This document shows positions 11,215 through 21,140 of a stretch of 64,000 bases of DNA, piece by piece. The DNA comes from DASPKM01 sp035628135 (GTDB lineage Bacteria > Bacteroidota > Bacteroidia > Chitinophagales > Chitinophagaceae), in assembly GCA_035628135.1 (NCBI GenBank), contig DASPKM010000006.1, forward strand, positions 248,001-312,000. Reading direction: 5' to 3'. A program made the position numbers and the translations under genes. The notes beneath the pieces were generated by a model. That model was not told the origin of the DNA. It made no database searches and saw only the letters and a list, made by a program, of their open reading frames with translations. Each line of letters starts with the position of its first letter. Position 1 is the stretch's first letter.

Positions 11215-12342
11215 ATGCGTTGCATCGTTCTTATTTGCCTCCTGGTTTCATTTTATACCTTACCGGCCCAGCAAAAAAGGGCGCGCGAATTGGGCATCCG
11301 CATCGGCGTCATGCCAACGGGAAAACTGAACGCCATTACAGATGTGCCCGGCGTACAGGTAGGACAAATCACCATCATTAAAGCAGACTCCATACGCACA
11401 GGCGTTACGGCCATTGTACCGCATAGCGGGAACATCTTTCAACAAAAAGTTCCCGCCGCTATTTATACCGGCAATGGTTTTGGAAAACTAGCCGGCATTA
11501 CGCAAGTAAAAGAATTGGGAAACATCGAGGCGCCTGTTGTGCTTACCAATACTTTGAATGTGGCCACCGCCATGGAAGCCGTCATCGATCATACCTTACA
11601 GCAACCCGGAAATGAACAGGCACAATCTGTAAATGCGGTAGTAGGCGAAACCAATGATGGGTATTTGAACGATATACGCGGCAAGCATGTTCAAAAGCAA
11701 GATGTATTAAGCGCTATACGCAACGCTAACCCCGGTATGGTGGAGGAAGGCAGCGTGGGCGCAGGCACCGGCACGGTATGCTTTGGCTTTAAAGGAGGCA
11801 TCGGCACCGCTTCGCGAAGGTTGCCCGCCTCATTGGGCGGTTATACGGTCGGTGTGCTGGTGCAAAGCAATTTCGGTGGCGTTTTGCAGATAGACGGCGT
11901 TCCCGTGGGCGAAGAATTGAAAAAATATTATTTGAACGATCGCTTGAACAACAACGCCGACGGTTCGTGCATGATCGTTGTAGCCACTGATGCGCCGCTC
12001 GACAGCCGCAACCTGGAGCGCCTTGCCAAACGTGCGTTCATGGGACTGGCGAAAACAGGAGGCATTGCCTCCAATGGCAGCGGTGATTATGTAATAGCTT
12101 TTTCAGTTGATAGCTCCCTGCGCGTGGCGCATAACAGCAATATACCTTTTCAGTCAACAAAGGTGTTGCGCAACGACGACGTGTCGCCGCTGTTCCTGGC
12201 GGCCATCGAGGCTACGGAAGAAGCCATTATTAATTCGCTGCTGATGGCCACCACCATGAAAGGCAAGGGGGGACGCACGGTACAGTCGCTTCCGTGGGAA
12301 GAAGTAAAGGTCATTCTAAAGAAATACAACCGAAAGCAATAA
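11215..12342 (+). CDS. P1 family peptidase (DmpA-like aminopeptidase)
   Basis: 375 residues with a signal peptide ending before QQKRARE. The family is autoprocessed: the chain is cut before a serine that becomes the N-terminal nucleophile. Here this is S289 in NGSGDY. The conserved N-terminal ITDVPGVQVGQ and the GGIASNGSGD block fit DmpA/BapA aminopeptidases, which remove N-terminal D- or beta-amino acids. It is probably periplasmic. The following aminotransferase gene begins 9 bp downstream, so they form an operon. Confidence 0.9.
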   Translation: MRCIVLICLLVSFYTLPAQQKRARELGIRIGVMPTGKLNAITDVPGVQVGQITIIKADSIRTGVTAIVPHSGNIFQQKVPAAIYTGNGFGKLAGITQVKELGNIEAPVVLTNTLNVATAMEAVIDHTLQQPGNEQAQSVNAVVGETNDGYLNDIRGKHVQKQDVLSAIRNANPGMVEEGSVGAGTGTVCFGFKGGIGTASRRLPASLGGYTVGVLVQSNFGGVLQIDGVPVGEELKKYYLNDRLNNNADGSCMIVVATDAPLDSRNLERLAKRAFMGLAKTGGIASNGSGDYVIAFSVDSSLRVAHNSNIPFQSTKVLRNDDVSPLFLAAIEATEEAIINSLLMATTMKGKGGRTVQSLPWEEVKVILKKYNRKQ

Positions 12343-12351
12343 CTAACAGCA

Positions 12352-13194
12352 TTGAACAACCGAATTTCATTTTTCAACGATCAGTTTGTGAAGGAAGACG
12401 ATGTCCGCTTGCACGTTGCCGACCTAAGCATGCAGCGGGGCTATGGGGTCTTCGATTTTTTCAGGACCATCGACCACGTGCCATTGTTCATGAACGATTA
12501 CCTGCAGCGGTTCTATCGCTCTGCCGCAGGACTTCATTTACCCGCAGCCTTCGATCATGATAAGTTAGGCTCGATCATCAACGAGCTGATCGATCAGAAT
12601 AAAATTGCGTCCTCGGGAATAAGGTTGATGCTTACAGGGGGCTACTCCCCCGATTCATACGAAATTGCCAGTCCTAATTTTCTCATCACACAACAGCCAT
12701 TGAAACCTGTCCCGGCTGGATGGGAAAATGGTATCAAAGTAATTACGCATGAGTTCCTGCGCGAATTGCCGGGCATTAAAAGTATCAACTACCTCACCGG
12801 CGTGTGGCTTCAAAAGAAAGTAAAAAGCCAGGGAGCTGCAGATGTATTGTATTACCGGGATAATATAGTATCGGAATTTCCCCGTTCCAATTTCTTTATC
12901 GTTACCAAGGATGATGTCATCGTTACGCCGGCCGATAATATCCTGCACGGCATCACCAGGATGAAGGTGCTGCAGCTCGCCGCCCGGGACCATGCCACCG
13001 AAGAGCGCATCGTTACCCTGGATGAGGCATACAAGGCCAAAGAAGCATTTCTTACCAGCACTACCAGGCAACTAATACCGGTGGTGCGCATAGATAATAA
13101 TATAATAGGCAATGGAAACCCGGGGCCTGTTACCCAATCACTCCAAAAGCGGTTTGAAGAATATTGCCGGGCGCATATTTATAATCTCACATGA
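12352..13194 (+). CDS. class IV aminotransferase (branched-chain / aminodeoxychorismate lyase-like)
   Basis: 280 residues with a TTG start 9 bp after the peptidase stop. The fold-type IV PLP signature is present: K143 in PGIKSINYLTG is the likely Schiff-base lysine, SEFPRSNFFIV carries the conserved Glu and Asn, and ILHGITRMKVLQLA binds phosphate. The short length and sequence fit ilvE/dat/pabC relatives; which substrate is used cannot be decided. Coupled to the P1 peptidase, it could process released amino acids, but the peptidase appears exported and this enzyme is cytosolic. Confidence 0.85.
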   Translation: MNNRISFFNDQFVKEDDVRLHVADLSMQRGYGVFDFFRTIDHVPLFMNDYLQRFYRSAAGLHLPAAFDHDKLGSIINELIDQNKIASSGIRLMLTGGYSPDSYEIASPNFLITQQPLKPVPAGWENGIKVITHEFLRELPGIKSINYLTGVWLQKKVKSQGAADVLYYRDNIVSEFPRSNFFIVTKDDVIVTPADNILHGITRMKVLQLAARDHATEERIVTLDEAYKAKEAFLTSTTRQLIPVVRIDNNIIGNGNPGPVTQSLQKRFEEYCRAHIYNLT

Positions 13195-13339
13195 ACATGC
13201 TATTGTCATAGGCATGTCAACGAATTAATTTTACCCCCGAATTCCAATTCACACCAACTCATCCGGCTCCAGAAAATGTATAAACATACCTGCATGCTTA
13301 TGCGCAGCGGGGAATAATACGCCATTAAAACAACCAGTC

Positions 13340-13963
13340 ATGAAAAGCAAAATGAACCTTTTTGCCATGGGCATCGTCGTGCTCGTTGGCATGGCCATCG
13401 CAGCGCAATCGAGCTGCACATCAGAGGCAGAAGCCAAGATTACTCCTGAGAAAAAAGAATTGTCGAAAAGCGAGCTCATTGCACGCGGGCAGTACCTTAC
13501 CACGGTTTCACTGTGTAACGATTGTCATAGTCCCAAGGTATTCGGCCCGCACGGAATGGGCCTGGATTCCACCAAATTGTTCTCAGGCCATCCGGCTGGC
13601 AGTCCTTTGCCGGCGTTTGACAAAAGCGCGTTGAAACCGGGTAGCTGGATATTGTTCTCGGGCGATCTGACCGCGTCCGTCGGCCCCTGGGGCATGAGCT
13701 TCGCGGCCAATCTCACGCCTGATTCCACTACCGGCATCGGTGCATGGAGCGAAGAAACTTTTATTAAAACGCTGCGCACCGGAAAGCACCTGGGACAAGA
13801 AGGCGGTAGACCCATTATGCCTCCCATGCCCTGGGAAATGGTAAGGAATATGACCGACGAAGATCTGAAGGCGATTTATACCTACCTGCAGGCATTGCCT
13901 CCCGTGAAGAACCAGGTGCCTGCTCCGATTGCACCGGATGAAGCGGCCAAAATGAAAATGTAG
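13340..13963 (+). CDS. mono-haem cytochrome c family protein
   Basis: 207 residues with an N-terminal hydrophobic export segment; C26 in AAQSSC could be lipidated. One CxxCH haem site is present (C59, C62, H63, LCNDCH), with a likely Met ligand in the PPMPWEM block and the family end NMTDEDLKAIYTYLQALPP. It probably acts in periplasmic electron transfer, on its own or with an unlinked dehydrogenase. A terminator follows. A related C-terminal fragment survives at 58946. Confidence 0.85.
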   Translation: MKSKMNLFAMGIVVLVGMAIAAQSSCTSEAEAKITPEKKELSKSELIARGQYLTTVSLCNDCHSPKVFGPHGMGLDSTKLFSGHPAGSPLPAFDKSALKPGSWILFSGDLTASVGPWGMSFAANLTPDSTTGIGAWSEETFIKTLRTGKHLGQEGGRPIMPPMPWEMVRNMTDEDLKAIYTYLQALPPVKNQVPAPIAPDEAAKMKM

Positions 13964-14007
13964 TACTCATCAGGAGCCCGGTGATTGACCCTCCCGGGAG
14001 CCTGCAG

Positions 14008-14035
14008 CCTGCCTCATAAATGGGGGCAGGTTTTT
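14008..14035 (+). terminator. rho-independent terminator after the cytochrome c gene
   Basis: CCTGCC pairs with GGCAGG around a short loop, followed immediately by TTTTT. It separates the cytochrome from the chitinase gene. Confidence 0.7.
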
Positions 14036-14080
14036 GCATTACAATCAGGCTGGAAAATGCACTTTTGTATAAAACCATCC

Positions 14081-15181
14081 ATGCGTTCATTGCTGCGTAT
14101 TACCTTTTGCTGTTTATTATCCATAGCATCAGGCTTTGCATTTTCACAACCTGCTGCCACACAACCACTGACTGTTACCGCGTATTATGCGGGCAATGCT
14201 GCGCGGGTAGATAGTTTTGAAGCGGAAAAGCTCACGCACATCATCTTTAGTTTTTGCCACCTGAAAGGTAACCGGCTGGTAGTGGATGACGCACAGGACA
14301 CTGCGACCATCCGAAAGCTGGTAGGCTTGAAAAAAAGAAATCCGTCTTTGAAAGTATTGCTATCGCTTGGCGGGTGGGGCGGTTGCGAAACCTGTTCCGA
14401 TGTTTTTGCAGATGATAATAACAGGAAGGTTTTCGCACGGTCCGTGCTGGAGCTGAACAATTATTTCGGCACCGACGGCATAGACCTCGATTGGGAATAT
14501 CCAACTATTCCAGGTTATCCCGGCCATAAATACCAACCTGCCGATAAGGACAATTTCACGGCATTGGTAAAAGAGTTGCGCAATACCCTGGGCGATAAAA
14601 CCGAAGTTACTTTCGCGGCCGGAGGGTTCACTAAATTTTTGGTGGAAGCAGTTGATTGGAAAGAAGTAATGAAGTACGCAGACCGTGTAAACCTGATGAC
14701 CTACGATCTCATCCATGGTTACGATACCGTTACGGGCCATCATACTGCTTTGTATTCTACCAGCAAACAGGTATTTTCTACTGACAACGCGGTGCAATAC
14801 CTGGTTACGCTAGGCATCCCGCGCAACAAGCTGGTGATCGGCGCCGCTTTTTACGCAAGGGTTTGGGAGAACGTTCCTGCAATGAACAATGGACTGTACC
14901 AGCCGGGTAAATTCAAGACCAGCGTTGGTTACAGCAGCTTTCCTACTGCGTTTTCTCAAAAGGAGGGCTTTACAATGTACCGCGACAGCATCGCAAGGGC
15001 GCCTTATATGTACAATGCTTCCAAAAAACTGTTTGTGACCTATGATGACGCGGAATCGCTTCGCGCAAAAACCCAATATGCGTTAGACCAGCGGCTAAGC
15101 GGCATTATGTTCTGGCAACTCACGCACGATACTTACCGTAATGGGTTGCTGGATGCCATTCATTCCGTTATTCGCAAATAA
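14081..15181 (+). CDS. glycoside hydrolase family 18 chitinase
   Basis: 366 residues starting at MRSLLRITFCCLL; this start gives a clean signal peptide, unlike the upstream in-frame ATG at 13985. The GH18 motif DGIDLDWE is at residues 132-139, with E139 the acid/base. SLGGW, NLMTYDL and MFWQLTHD are further family blocks of the TIM barrel. It hydrolyses beta-1,4 GlcNAc chains by substrate-assisted catalysis, outside the cytoplasm. There is no carbohydrate-binding module or T9SS sorting domain. The DLH-family gene starts 26 bp downstream. Confidence 0.93.
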   Translation: MRSLLRITFCCLLSIASGFAFSQPAATQPLTVTAYYAGNAARVDSFEAEKLTHIIFSFCHLKGNRLVVDDAQDTATIRKLVGLKKRNPSLKVLLSLGGWGGCETCSDVFADDNNRKVFARSVLELNNYFGTDGIDLDWEYPTIPGYPGHKYQPADKDNFTALVKELRNTLGDKTEVTFAAGGFTKFLVEAVDWKEVMKYADRVNLMTYDLIHGYDTVTGHHTALYSTSKQVFSTDNAVQYLVTLGIPRNKLVIGAAFYARVWENVPAMNNGLYQPGKFKTSVGYSSFPTAFSQKEGFTMYRDSIARAPYMYNASKKLFVTYDDAESLRAKTQYALDQRLSGIMFWQLTHDTYRNGLLDAIHSVIRK

Positions 15182-15207
15182 TTGTACATTTCAGAAACAT
15201 TTTTTGT

Positions 15208-16056
15208 ATGGACCAACGCATCATCAACCTGTACGATGAGTACACACACCAGCCATTGAGCCGCGACGTATTCCTGAAAAGGCTTGTAAAGATCACCGGC
15301 AGCATGGCGGCCGCGATGAGTATCCTGCCTTTGATAGAAACCAACTATGCGCATGCTGCTGTTACACAATCCGATGAATTGTTTACCGAGCGCGTAAGCT
15401 GGGAAGGTGCAAATGGTAAAATGACCGGCTATTTTGCGCGGCCAAAGAAGGAAGCCAAATACGCTTCGGTGATGGTGATACACGAAAACAGGGGATTGAA
15501 CCCGCATATCGAAGACGTGGCCCGCCGAGCTGCCAGGGCCGGGTATGTAGCGTTGGCGCCCGATGCACTGGCCCCACAGGGAGGCACACCCGAAAACCAG
15601 GACCAGGCACGCGAAATGTTTGGAAAGATCGACGCGCAACAAAACCTGCAAAACTTCATCAAAGGTTTCGATTACCTGAAAACAAGAAACGATACCAATG
15701 GGTCCATGGGCTGTGTTGGATTTTGCTGGGGTGGCGCCATGGTAAATCAACTGGCTGTGCATGTGCCCGACCTGAAAGCAGGTGTTTCATTCTATGGCCG
15801 TCAGCCAGACGCTGCCGATGTTCCGAAAATAAAAGCGGCCATACAATTGCATTATGGAAGCCAGGACGAACGCATCAACGCCGGCATCGCAGCATACGAA
15901 GAAGCATTGAAAAAAGCGGGGGTGCGCTACGAATTATATATTTACGAGGGAGCACAGCACGCCTTCCACAACGATACGTCTACCGCACGTTACAACGAGG
16001 CTGCTGCCAAACTTGCCTGGCAACGCACGCTGGATTTTTATAAGAAGTATTTGTAG
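15208..16056 (+). CDS. dienelactone hydrolase family protein
   Basis: 282 residues of alpha/beta-hydrolase fold. The triad reads C173 (GFCWGG), D220 (GSQDERI) and H251 (GAQHAFHND), so this is the DLH type with a cysteine nucleophile. An N-terminal segment (LVKITGSMAAAMSILPL) around residues 28-50 looks like an export signal or membrane anchor, with the mature domain starting near AAVTQS. The substrate is unknown. It ends one base before the convergent DUF3857 gene. Confidence 0.88.
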   Translation: MDQRIINLYDEYTHQPLSRDVFLKRLVKITGSMAAAMSILPLIETNYAHAAVTQSDELFTERVSWEGANGKMTGYFARPKKEAKYASVMVIHENRGLNPHIEDVARRAARAGYVALAPDALAPQGGTPENQDQAREMFGKIDAQQNLQNFIKGFDYLKTRNDTNGSMGCVGFCWGGAMVNQLAVHVPDLKAGVSFYGRQPDAADVPKIKAAIQLHYGSQDERINAGIAAYEEALKKAGVRYELYIYEGAQHAFHNDTSTARYNEAAAKLAWQRTLDFYKKYL

Positions 16057-16057
16057 C

Positions 16058-18343
16058 CTACTGCTTTTTCAATACCACCTTGGTTTGCGATAAATTGTAG
16101 GCCGCATCGAGTATTTCAACCAGTTGCTGCCATTGCGCAATGTCGAACTGTTTTGCAGCATACACTTTTTTTATCTCCAGCACAAGGGTATTGTTTTCCA
16201 CCCTTGCGGTGCTCTTAAGGCTGCCGCAGGTATTGCTCACGTACTGGTTAAGGTTTTCCAGTCCTTTTACAGTGTAGCCCGCAGGCAATACCAGGCTAAT
16301 GCTCCAGCCAAAGCTGCGCGCATACCGCACATCTACGGGCAGGCTGCGTTTGCGCTCATCCTGTTTTATTTTGGGCTGCTCTCCCATCAGCGCTGCAATG
16401 GGTACTACCAGGTCCGGGCCGGCGGCAGCCGTCATTTCTGCCAGTATGAAGGTTTCAGCATATTTCAGGCTCCTTTTCTTATGGCTTCTGCCATCCTGTT
16501 GCAGGCGGAAGCTGCCATATTTTTCTACTTCATAACCGTATTCGTTTTCTGCCATGGCTTCCATCATCTTTGGCTTTTCCTCCTTCCATTCTTTTTTCTG
16601 GTGAGTAAAATCGCCCATCGCTTTTTCTTCCTGCTTCGCATTCAATCCTTCCCACATGCTCATGCCATCGTAGTTGCGATAGTCGTTCTCCATGAATGGG
16701 GTCAATGCCAACACTTCATCAATCAGGTCGTCCTTCAACATGCCTCTCAATTCCACCGTTTTGTCGATATGCATGTTGGTCATATTGCCATCGAGCGAAG
16801 CCTTGATCTGAGTTAGCATAACGTTGTCCAGTGAATCGCTCAGGGGGATCACTTCTTTTTGTATAGCCGCTTTCACATCTGAATTGCTGAAGCGGATGGC
16901 CGTATTGCCTGAAAGATGAACAGGCAATTCGCCGGGGTTGAGGTGTTCATTAGGATTGCAATAGTATTGGTCCTTGTAACGGATGATCCAGGCAAGCTCC
17001 TGGGTAAATGCGATCTTGTTGAGGTTCGACTTCAGGTTGGAACTGGTCACTACTATTTCGTGCTTTAGTTTTTTCTGGTTCAGCAGGCCTGACAATACTT
17101 TCGCAAAAGCATAATCGCTCCAATTGCTGTACAACGTCTGGGCACGGATGAGATAATAAGCCTTGCGCACATAGTCATCGTCGGTGCTTTCGGTAATACC
17201 TTTCTTCTTCAGCGAGCGATACATTTCAGATATCTTGGTATTGATACCAGATGTCAGTCCCGCGGTATAGTCGCCCGTCGACCCTAATTTCTCGGGGTGA
17301 AACCAGAACAATTTGGCCTTCTCTGCCAGGTCTTCGGTAGTAATATCCTGTTTCATCGCCTCTTCATCTTTAAACCACAGGAAGCTCTTGCTGCTGCTGC
17401 GTGCATAGATCACCTGGAATTTTACCGAGGGCAATTCCATGAACTCGTTCACGTAGCGCGTATCCTCCATTTTGTCGCGGTTCTTGTCTTCCCATCGGTA
17501 TACTTTCTTGCCGGATGTGCCGCTTTGCGTAAACTCCGGCGCGCCCTTCAGGCTTTTATAACCTATGTAATATTTATCATCCTGCGTTACCACTTCAATT
17601 ACCTGCTTGCCAACCGGCATTTCCCTGTTGCAGAGATAATACACAGGATCGAACTCTTTGTAATTGGGGTTTTGGTAATATTTCTGGTTGTTGAAGTTCT
17701 TGAATTCGTATTCGATGATATCTCCTTCTTCCAGGTCGGGCACGGCTATTTTGAAAAATTCGGGGCGATAAGCAGCAGAGAATCTTTCATCGGTATAGCT
17801 GCGGAAAATACCGGGAACCGATTTGATATCATCTACCTTAATGGCTTCTGAAATATCGACGGGGCGCGTACTGCCATCTTTTTTAATAACCCTTGCGGCA
17901 AACGCATCGCCTTCGGTGGAGAGGCGGAAGTATAGCACCGAATACTGTTCGAGCGCAAATTTATCGCGCAGCAAAATCCTTCTCCGCTCCGTTTCCTCGA
18001 TCAGTATTTTCGTGTCGTTGGCCATATTGGCCCAGATCAACGATGTGCCGAGCGTTGGCAGCGCGAATACAATGCCCCAAACGTTGCGGCCTATGCGCTT
18101 TCCTGCGCTCATTCCTTTCTTATCAAAATCGAAAGTGGTCTTTTGGCTAAGGATCACCGCGCTTTCGTTAGGCCATTGCGTGGTATTACGCTCTGAAAAA
18201 TCGGCATCGCTGTCAGACAACAGCGGCTTAGCCTTCAGGTTTTTTTCGAGCAGGTCGATCTCCTTTTTGGAGATGCGTTGCTGTGCATTCAACTGGCCGG
18301 CTATCATGGCCATCACCACAAAGCATATTATGAACTTTTTCAT
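16058..18343 (-). CDS. DUF3857 / degenerate transglutaminase-like secreted protein
   Basis: 761 residues from MKKFIICFVVMAM with a signal peptide. It has an N-terminal beta-rich DUF3857 region (PDLEEGDIIEYEFKN near residues 202-216) and a transglutaminase-like region near 385-470. Aligned to the neighbouring paralog, the catalytic Cys is replaced by Tyr (Y411 in SNWSDYAF), the His by Leu (L450) and the Asp by Asn (N463 in YCNPNE). It is therefore probably a non-catalytic binding partner. It follows the active paralog with a 72-bp spacer that holds a hairpin repeat. Confidence 0.85.
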   Translation of the reverse strand: MKKFIICFVVMAMIAGQLNAQQRISKKEIDLLEKNLKAKPLLSDSDADFSERNTTQWPNESAVILSQKTTFDFDKKGMSAGKRIGRNVWGIVFALPTLGTSLIWANMANDTKILIEETERRRILLRDKFALEQYSVLYFRLSTEGDAFAARVIKKDGSTRPVDISEAIKVDDIKSVPGIFRSYTDERFSAAYRPEFFKIAVPDLEEGDIIEYEFKNFNNQKYYQNPNYKEFDPVYYLCNREMPVGKQVIEVVTQDDKYYIGYKSLKGAPEFTQSGTSGKKVYRWEDKNRDKMEDTRYVNEFMELPSVKFQVIYARSSSKSFLWFKDEEAMKQDITTEDLAEKAKLFWFHPEKLGSTGDYTAGLTSGINTKISEMYRSLKKKGITESTDDDYVRKAYYLIRAQTLYSNWSDYAFAKVLSGLLNQKKLKHEIVVTSSNLKSNLNKIAFTQELAWIIRYKDQYYCNPNEHLNPGELPVHLSGNTAIRFSNSDVKAAIQKEVIPLSDSLDNVMLTQIKASLDGNMTNMHIDKTVELRGMLKDDLIDEVLALTPFMENDYRNYDGMSMWEGLNAKQEEKAMGDFTHQKKEWKEEKPKMMEAMAENEYGYEVEKYGSFRLQQDGRSHKKRSLKYAETFILAEMTAAAGPDLVVPIAALMGEQPKIKQDERKRSLPVDVRYARSFGWSISLVLPAGYTVKGLENLNQYVSNTCGSLKSTARVENNTLVLEIKKVYAAKQFDIAQWQQLVEILDAAYNLSQTKVVLKKQ

Positions 18344-18355
18344 CGGGGAATATTT

Positions 18356-18414
18356 GAGTGAGTTGTGAGCAGTGATGGTGGAGTATGCGTGGCAACCCAT
18401 CACTCACTATTCAC
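18356..18414. repeat. intergenic hairpin repeat, GTGAGTTGTGAG family
   Basis: GAGTGAGTTGTGAGCAGTGATGG on one side and CCATCACTCACTATTCAC on the other form an imperfect inverted repeat in the spacer between two minus-strand genes. The same words occur at 43047-43109, so this is a dispersed element. Confidence 0.6.
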
Positions 18415-18415
18415 A

Positions 18416-20356
18416 TTACTGCATTTGAATGGTAATATTGTTACGGTTAAATTCCTTGATCTTGTTCAGGAACGTTTTCCATCCCGCAAACTCGTTGTTT
18501 TGTATAACGGGGGCGCTTAACTGCATTTTCTTTTTCAGCACCACCTTGTTGTTGGTTACTGAGTAAGTTGCTTCCATGCTATTGCCGTTGAAGGCCGATT
18601 GGAATGCGGGAGGCAGCGTTTGTGCCTTGGCCTTTGCAGGCAATTCCAGCGTAACCTCGTCGCTGGCCACGAATACGTGATCGATATCGATGGGTGTTTG
18701 CCTTTCTTCATCGGGAATAAAGCTTACGATGGTCCCGGGGAAAAAGTCGATGCTGGTATAGCAAAGATTGTCCACTTGTGTTACCTGGTTGCTGATCTCG
18801 ATATCGCCTTCCAATACGATCGGAATGTCGCGGTTCTTGAAATCGGAGGTTTTGATATTGGTGGCTTCTGAATTATTACCATTCAATTCCAGGAGGTTTT
18901 TGATAAAATCCTTCCTGCGGGCGGATGGAATATTATTATAGATATAATGGAAAAAACTTTTGGCCTCTCCATCGAAGGTCATGGTTACGTGCCCGGTGAT
19001 CTTATTGCCTTTCAATACCAGGTTGGCGCGTGTGCTCATCTGATTTTCTTCCATGGCTGGCGGCGGCACCTGCTCTACTTTATATGTATCTCCATGCTCT
19101 ACCAGCACGCTCTTTCCCTGGATGCGGTAGGCGTTCTTGCCAAGCTGGGCATATTTTTCAGTGCCATCCAGGAAGTAGGTTTTGCCCTGGTGATACAACA
19201 CCGAAATGGCATGGTTGTCTACGCAAAGCGATTGGATTTCCTTGCGGTCGTATGGAATTTCACGCGTGCCTATCCATGCAAAATGTGCATCGTAGCCGGC
19301 GATCTTCAGCATTTCGGTCAGCAGGTTGGCCATGCCTTTACAATCGCCGTATTTATTCTTGTATACGTCCTGCACAGTGTGGGGAATGAAGCCTGCATAT
19401 CCTTCTTCAAAGGCAATGTAGCGGATGTTGTCCTGTACCCAGTAGTACAGTGATTTGATCTTGTCTATATCATTACTCTTGCCTTGCGTTACCTGGTTTA
19501 CCAGGCTCTTCAGCTCATCTGGTTTATTGTCTGCTTTTTTATACAGGAAATTATACCAGGCGTACATGTCATCCAGCGTTCTGAATCCGTCATATTTTTT
19601 CTGGTTCACGGTAAAACCGCGCACGGTAATTACAAGGTGCGGCAGATAATACGGGCGTGCCAGCGAAGCGGGCTCCTGCTTGATGGCATTGAGATTATCG
19701 GCAGTGTAGGTGTAAGAAGTAAAGTTCTTTTCCTTCTTCACTTCGCGTTTGATCTTATGTGCGCCGAAGTTTTTTTCAATAATGTCCAGTTCCAGCCACG
19801 AGGGAACTTTAAAGCTGATGCTGCTTTGCTTTACGGGGATGCCCTGGTGAAAAAATACCCTGGTGAGGTATTTTGCATCGGTGTATTCATAATTATAGCT
19901 GAAGCGGCAACGCTGTCCCGCCTGGTCGGCCTGGAATCCATATACCTGCCCGAAATTATCGTCGAAGAAGATGTTCTCGTCTGTCAGTGATATTCTTTGC
20001 GGGGGATACTTCTGGCTTCTGAAGCGATTGATGTGGAAGATCTCGAAGTCATAATCTGTTAATTTCACGAACTGGTTATAAGGAAGCAGGTATCCTACGA
20101 AGGCCTTGTCTTCGATAGAGGCCATCTCCACTTTCCCTTTTTCATTGGCCGTGACCACGGGCGAACCGTTGATACCTTTACCGGTACCGAAGTTCACTTC
20201 CTTTTCAACAAGGTAAGCGCCATACTTTGCCTTCTTATTCAGTTTTTTAAGTGCGGCGGCCTGGGCCGCTCCTTCACCATCTGCGGTTTGCAATTGAGCA
20301 TGCAAAGGGAGACTCAGTCCCACCAGGAGGATCAGTTTCAGGGTAAGCTTTTTCAT
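18416..20356 (-). CDS. DUF3857 and transglutaminase domain secreted protein
   Basis: 646 residues with a signal peptide. DUF3857 occupies roughly residues 70-250 and a papain-like transglutaminase core residues 290-400, with an intact triad: C339 (KYGDCKGMANLL), H382 (VDNHAISV) and D397 (FLDGTE). A beta-rich C-terminal part follows. Such proteins are common in Bacteroidota and act in the periplasm or at the surface; the reaction in this subfamily is not established. It is first in the operon with the degenerate paralog. Confidence 0.9.
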   Translation of the reverse strand: MKKLTLKLILLVGLSLPLHAQLQTADGEGAAQAAALKKLNKKAKYGAYLVEKEVNFGTGKGINGSPVVTANEKGKVEMASIEDKAFVGYLLPYNQFVKLTDYDFEIFHINRFRSQKYPPQRISLTDENIFFDDNFGQVYGFQADQAGQRCRFSYNYEYTDAKYLTRVFFHQGIPVKQSSISFKVPSWLELDIIEKNFGAHKIKREVKKEKNFTSYTYTADNLNAIKQEPASLARPYYLPHLVITVRGFTVNQKKYDGFRTLDDMYAWYNFLYKKADNKPDELKSLVNQVTQGKSNDIDKIKSLYYWVQDNIRYIAFEEGYAGFIPHTVQDVYKNKYGDCKGMANLLTEMLKIAGYDAHFAWIGTREIPYDRKEIQSLCVDNHAISVLYHQGKTYFLDGTEKYAQLGKNAYRIQGKSVLVEHGDTYKVEQVPPPAMEENQMSTRANLVLKGNKITGHVTMTFDGEAKSFFHYIYNNIPSARRKDFIKNLLELNGNNSEATNIKTSDFKNRDIPIVLEGDIEISNQVTQVDNLCYTSIDFFPGTIVSFIPDEERQTPIDIDHVFVASDEVTLELPAKAKAQTLPPAFQSAFNGNSMEATYSVTNNKVVLKKKMQLSAPVIQNNEFAGWKTFLNKIKEFNRNNITIQMQ

Positions 20357-20377
20357 TTAAGCACATTTAGGGGTGCA

Positions 20378-20385
20378 CAAACATA
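20378..20385 (-). promoter_or_regulatory. -7 box for the DUF3857 operon
   Basis: The minus strand reads TATGTTTG, an exact TAnnTTTG match about 21 bp before the ATG at 20356. No good -33 element was seen. Confidence 0.35.
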
Positions 20386-20527
20386 TAAAAACTATGCTTT
20401 TATACATAAAAATGTTGATAAAACCCGCTCCCCGCCTGCCTGAGAGCTATTTCAACACATGATTTTGCTGTTGCACCACGGTAGGGATACGGCATGGATT
20501 TTTCATCGATTGTATTAAAAGAAGCAT

Positions 20528-21130
20528 ATGGACAATCCTCGCAATAACTATGACGATCAGACTGAAAACCGCGATGACCGCTTACATGGCCAGGACACCC
20601 CGGCCAGGACCAATAAAGACCTTACAGACCCCGTTCGCGACCAGGAAAGGCTGCGGCCTGATGAAACTACCATCGACCTTCCTGAAGTAAAAGATATCCC
20701 CGGCCAGGAGCACGTACATGTGCCTCCATTGGGCGAGCTGGCCGATACCACCATTTCTTCCGACGATGAAGAAGGCGTTGGATTATTAGATGAGCTGAAC
20801 GAAGAAGAGGAAGATGAAGACAGCATCATCAGGATGGGCACCGACGCCGATATACCTTCCGAGGACCGCGAGGCTTTGGAGCGCGGCGACGACTTCATGC
20901 CAACCCGCGACGAGGAAAGGCTAAGCCGTGCATCGATGGACAATACGGATTTTGACGGAGAGCCGCTAAACGAAGCTGCATTCGGTACCGAACGCACAGG
21001 CAGCGACCTGGATACCAGCGGCATCGATGAAGACGACGCCAGTGAAAACATCGGTGAAGAAGACGAAGAGAACAACCAATGGAGCCTCGGTGGGGACACT
21101 AAAGACGTGAACGAAGAAAGAACCAGTTAA
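20528..21130 (+). CDS. acidic, predicted disordered protein
   Basis: 200 residues, very rich in Asp and Glu (for example DELNEEEEDEDSIIRMGTDA) with no hydrophobic core, signal peptide or motif. It is likely cytosolic and intrinsically disordered. It is followed 10 bp later by a TTG-started NlpC/P60 lipoprotein, so they share an operon. No function is recognised. The complementary strand is open for 180 codons only because the acidic codons read as serine there. Confidence 0.7.
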   Translation: MDNPRNNYDDQTENRDDRLHGQDTPARTNKDLTDPVRDQERLRPDETTIDLPEVKDIPGQEHVHVPPLGELADTTISSDDEEGVGLLDELNEEEEDEDSIIRMGTDADIPSEDREALERGDDFMPTRDEERLSRASMDNTDFDGEPLNEAAFGTERTGSDLDTSGIDEDDASENIGEEDEENNQWSLGGDTKDVNEERTS

Positions 21131-21140
21131 TACCAGGGCC

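Noticed and set aside
20557..21099. 180-residue serine-rich minus-strand ORF
   Set aside because: It is the antisense of the acidic protein, where Asp/Glu codons read as Ser and Leu; no motifs or start signals.
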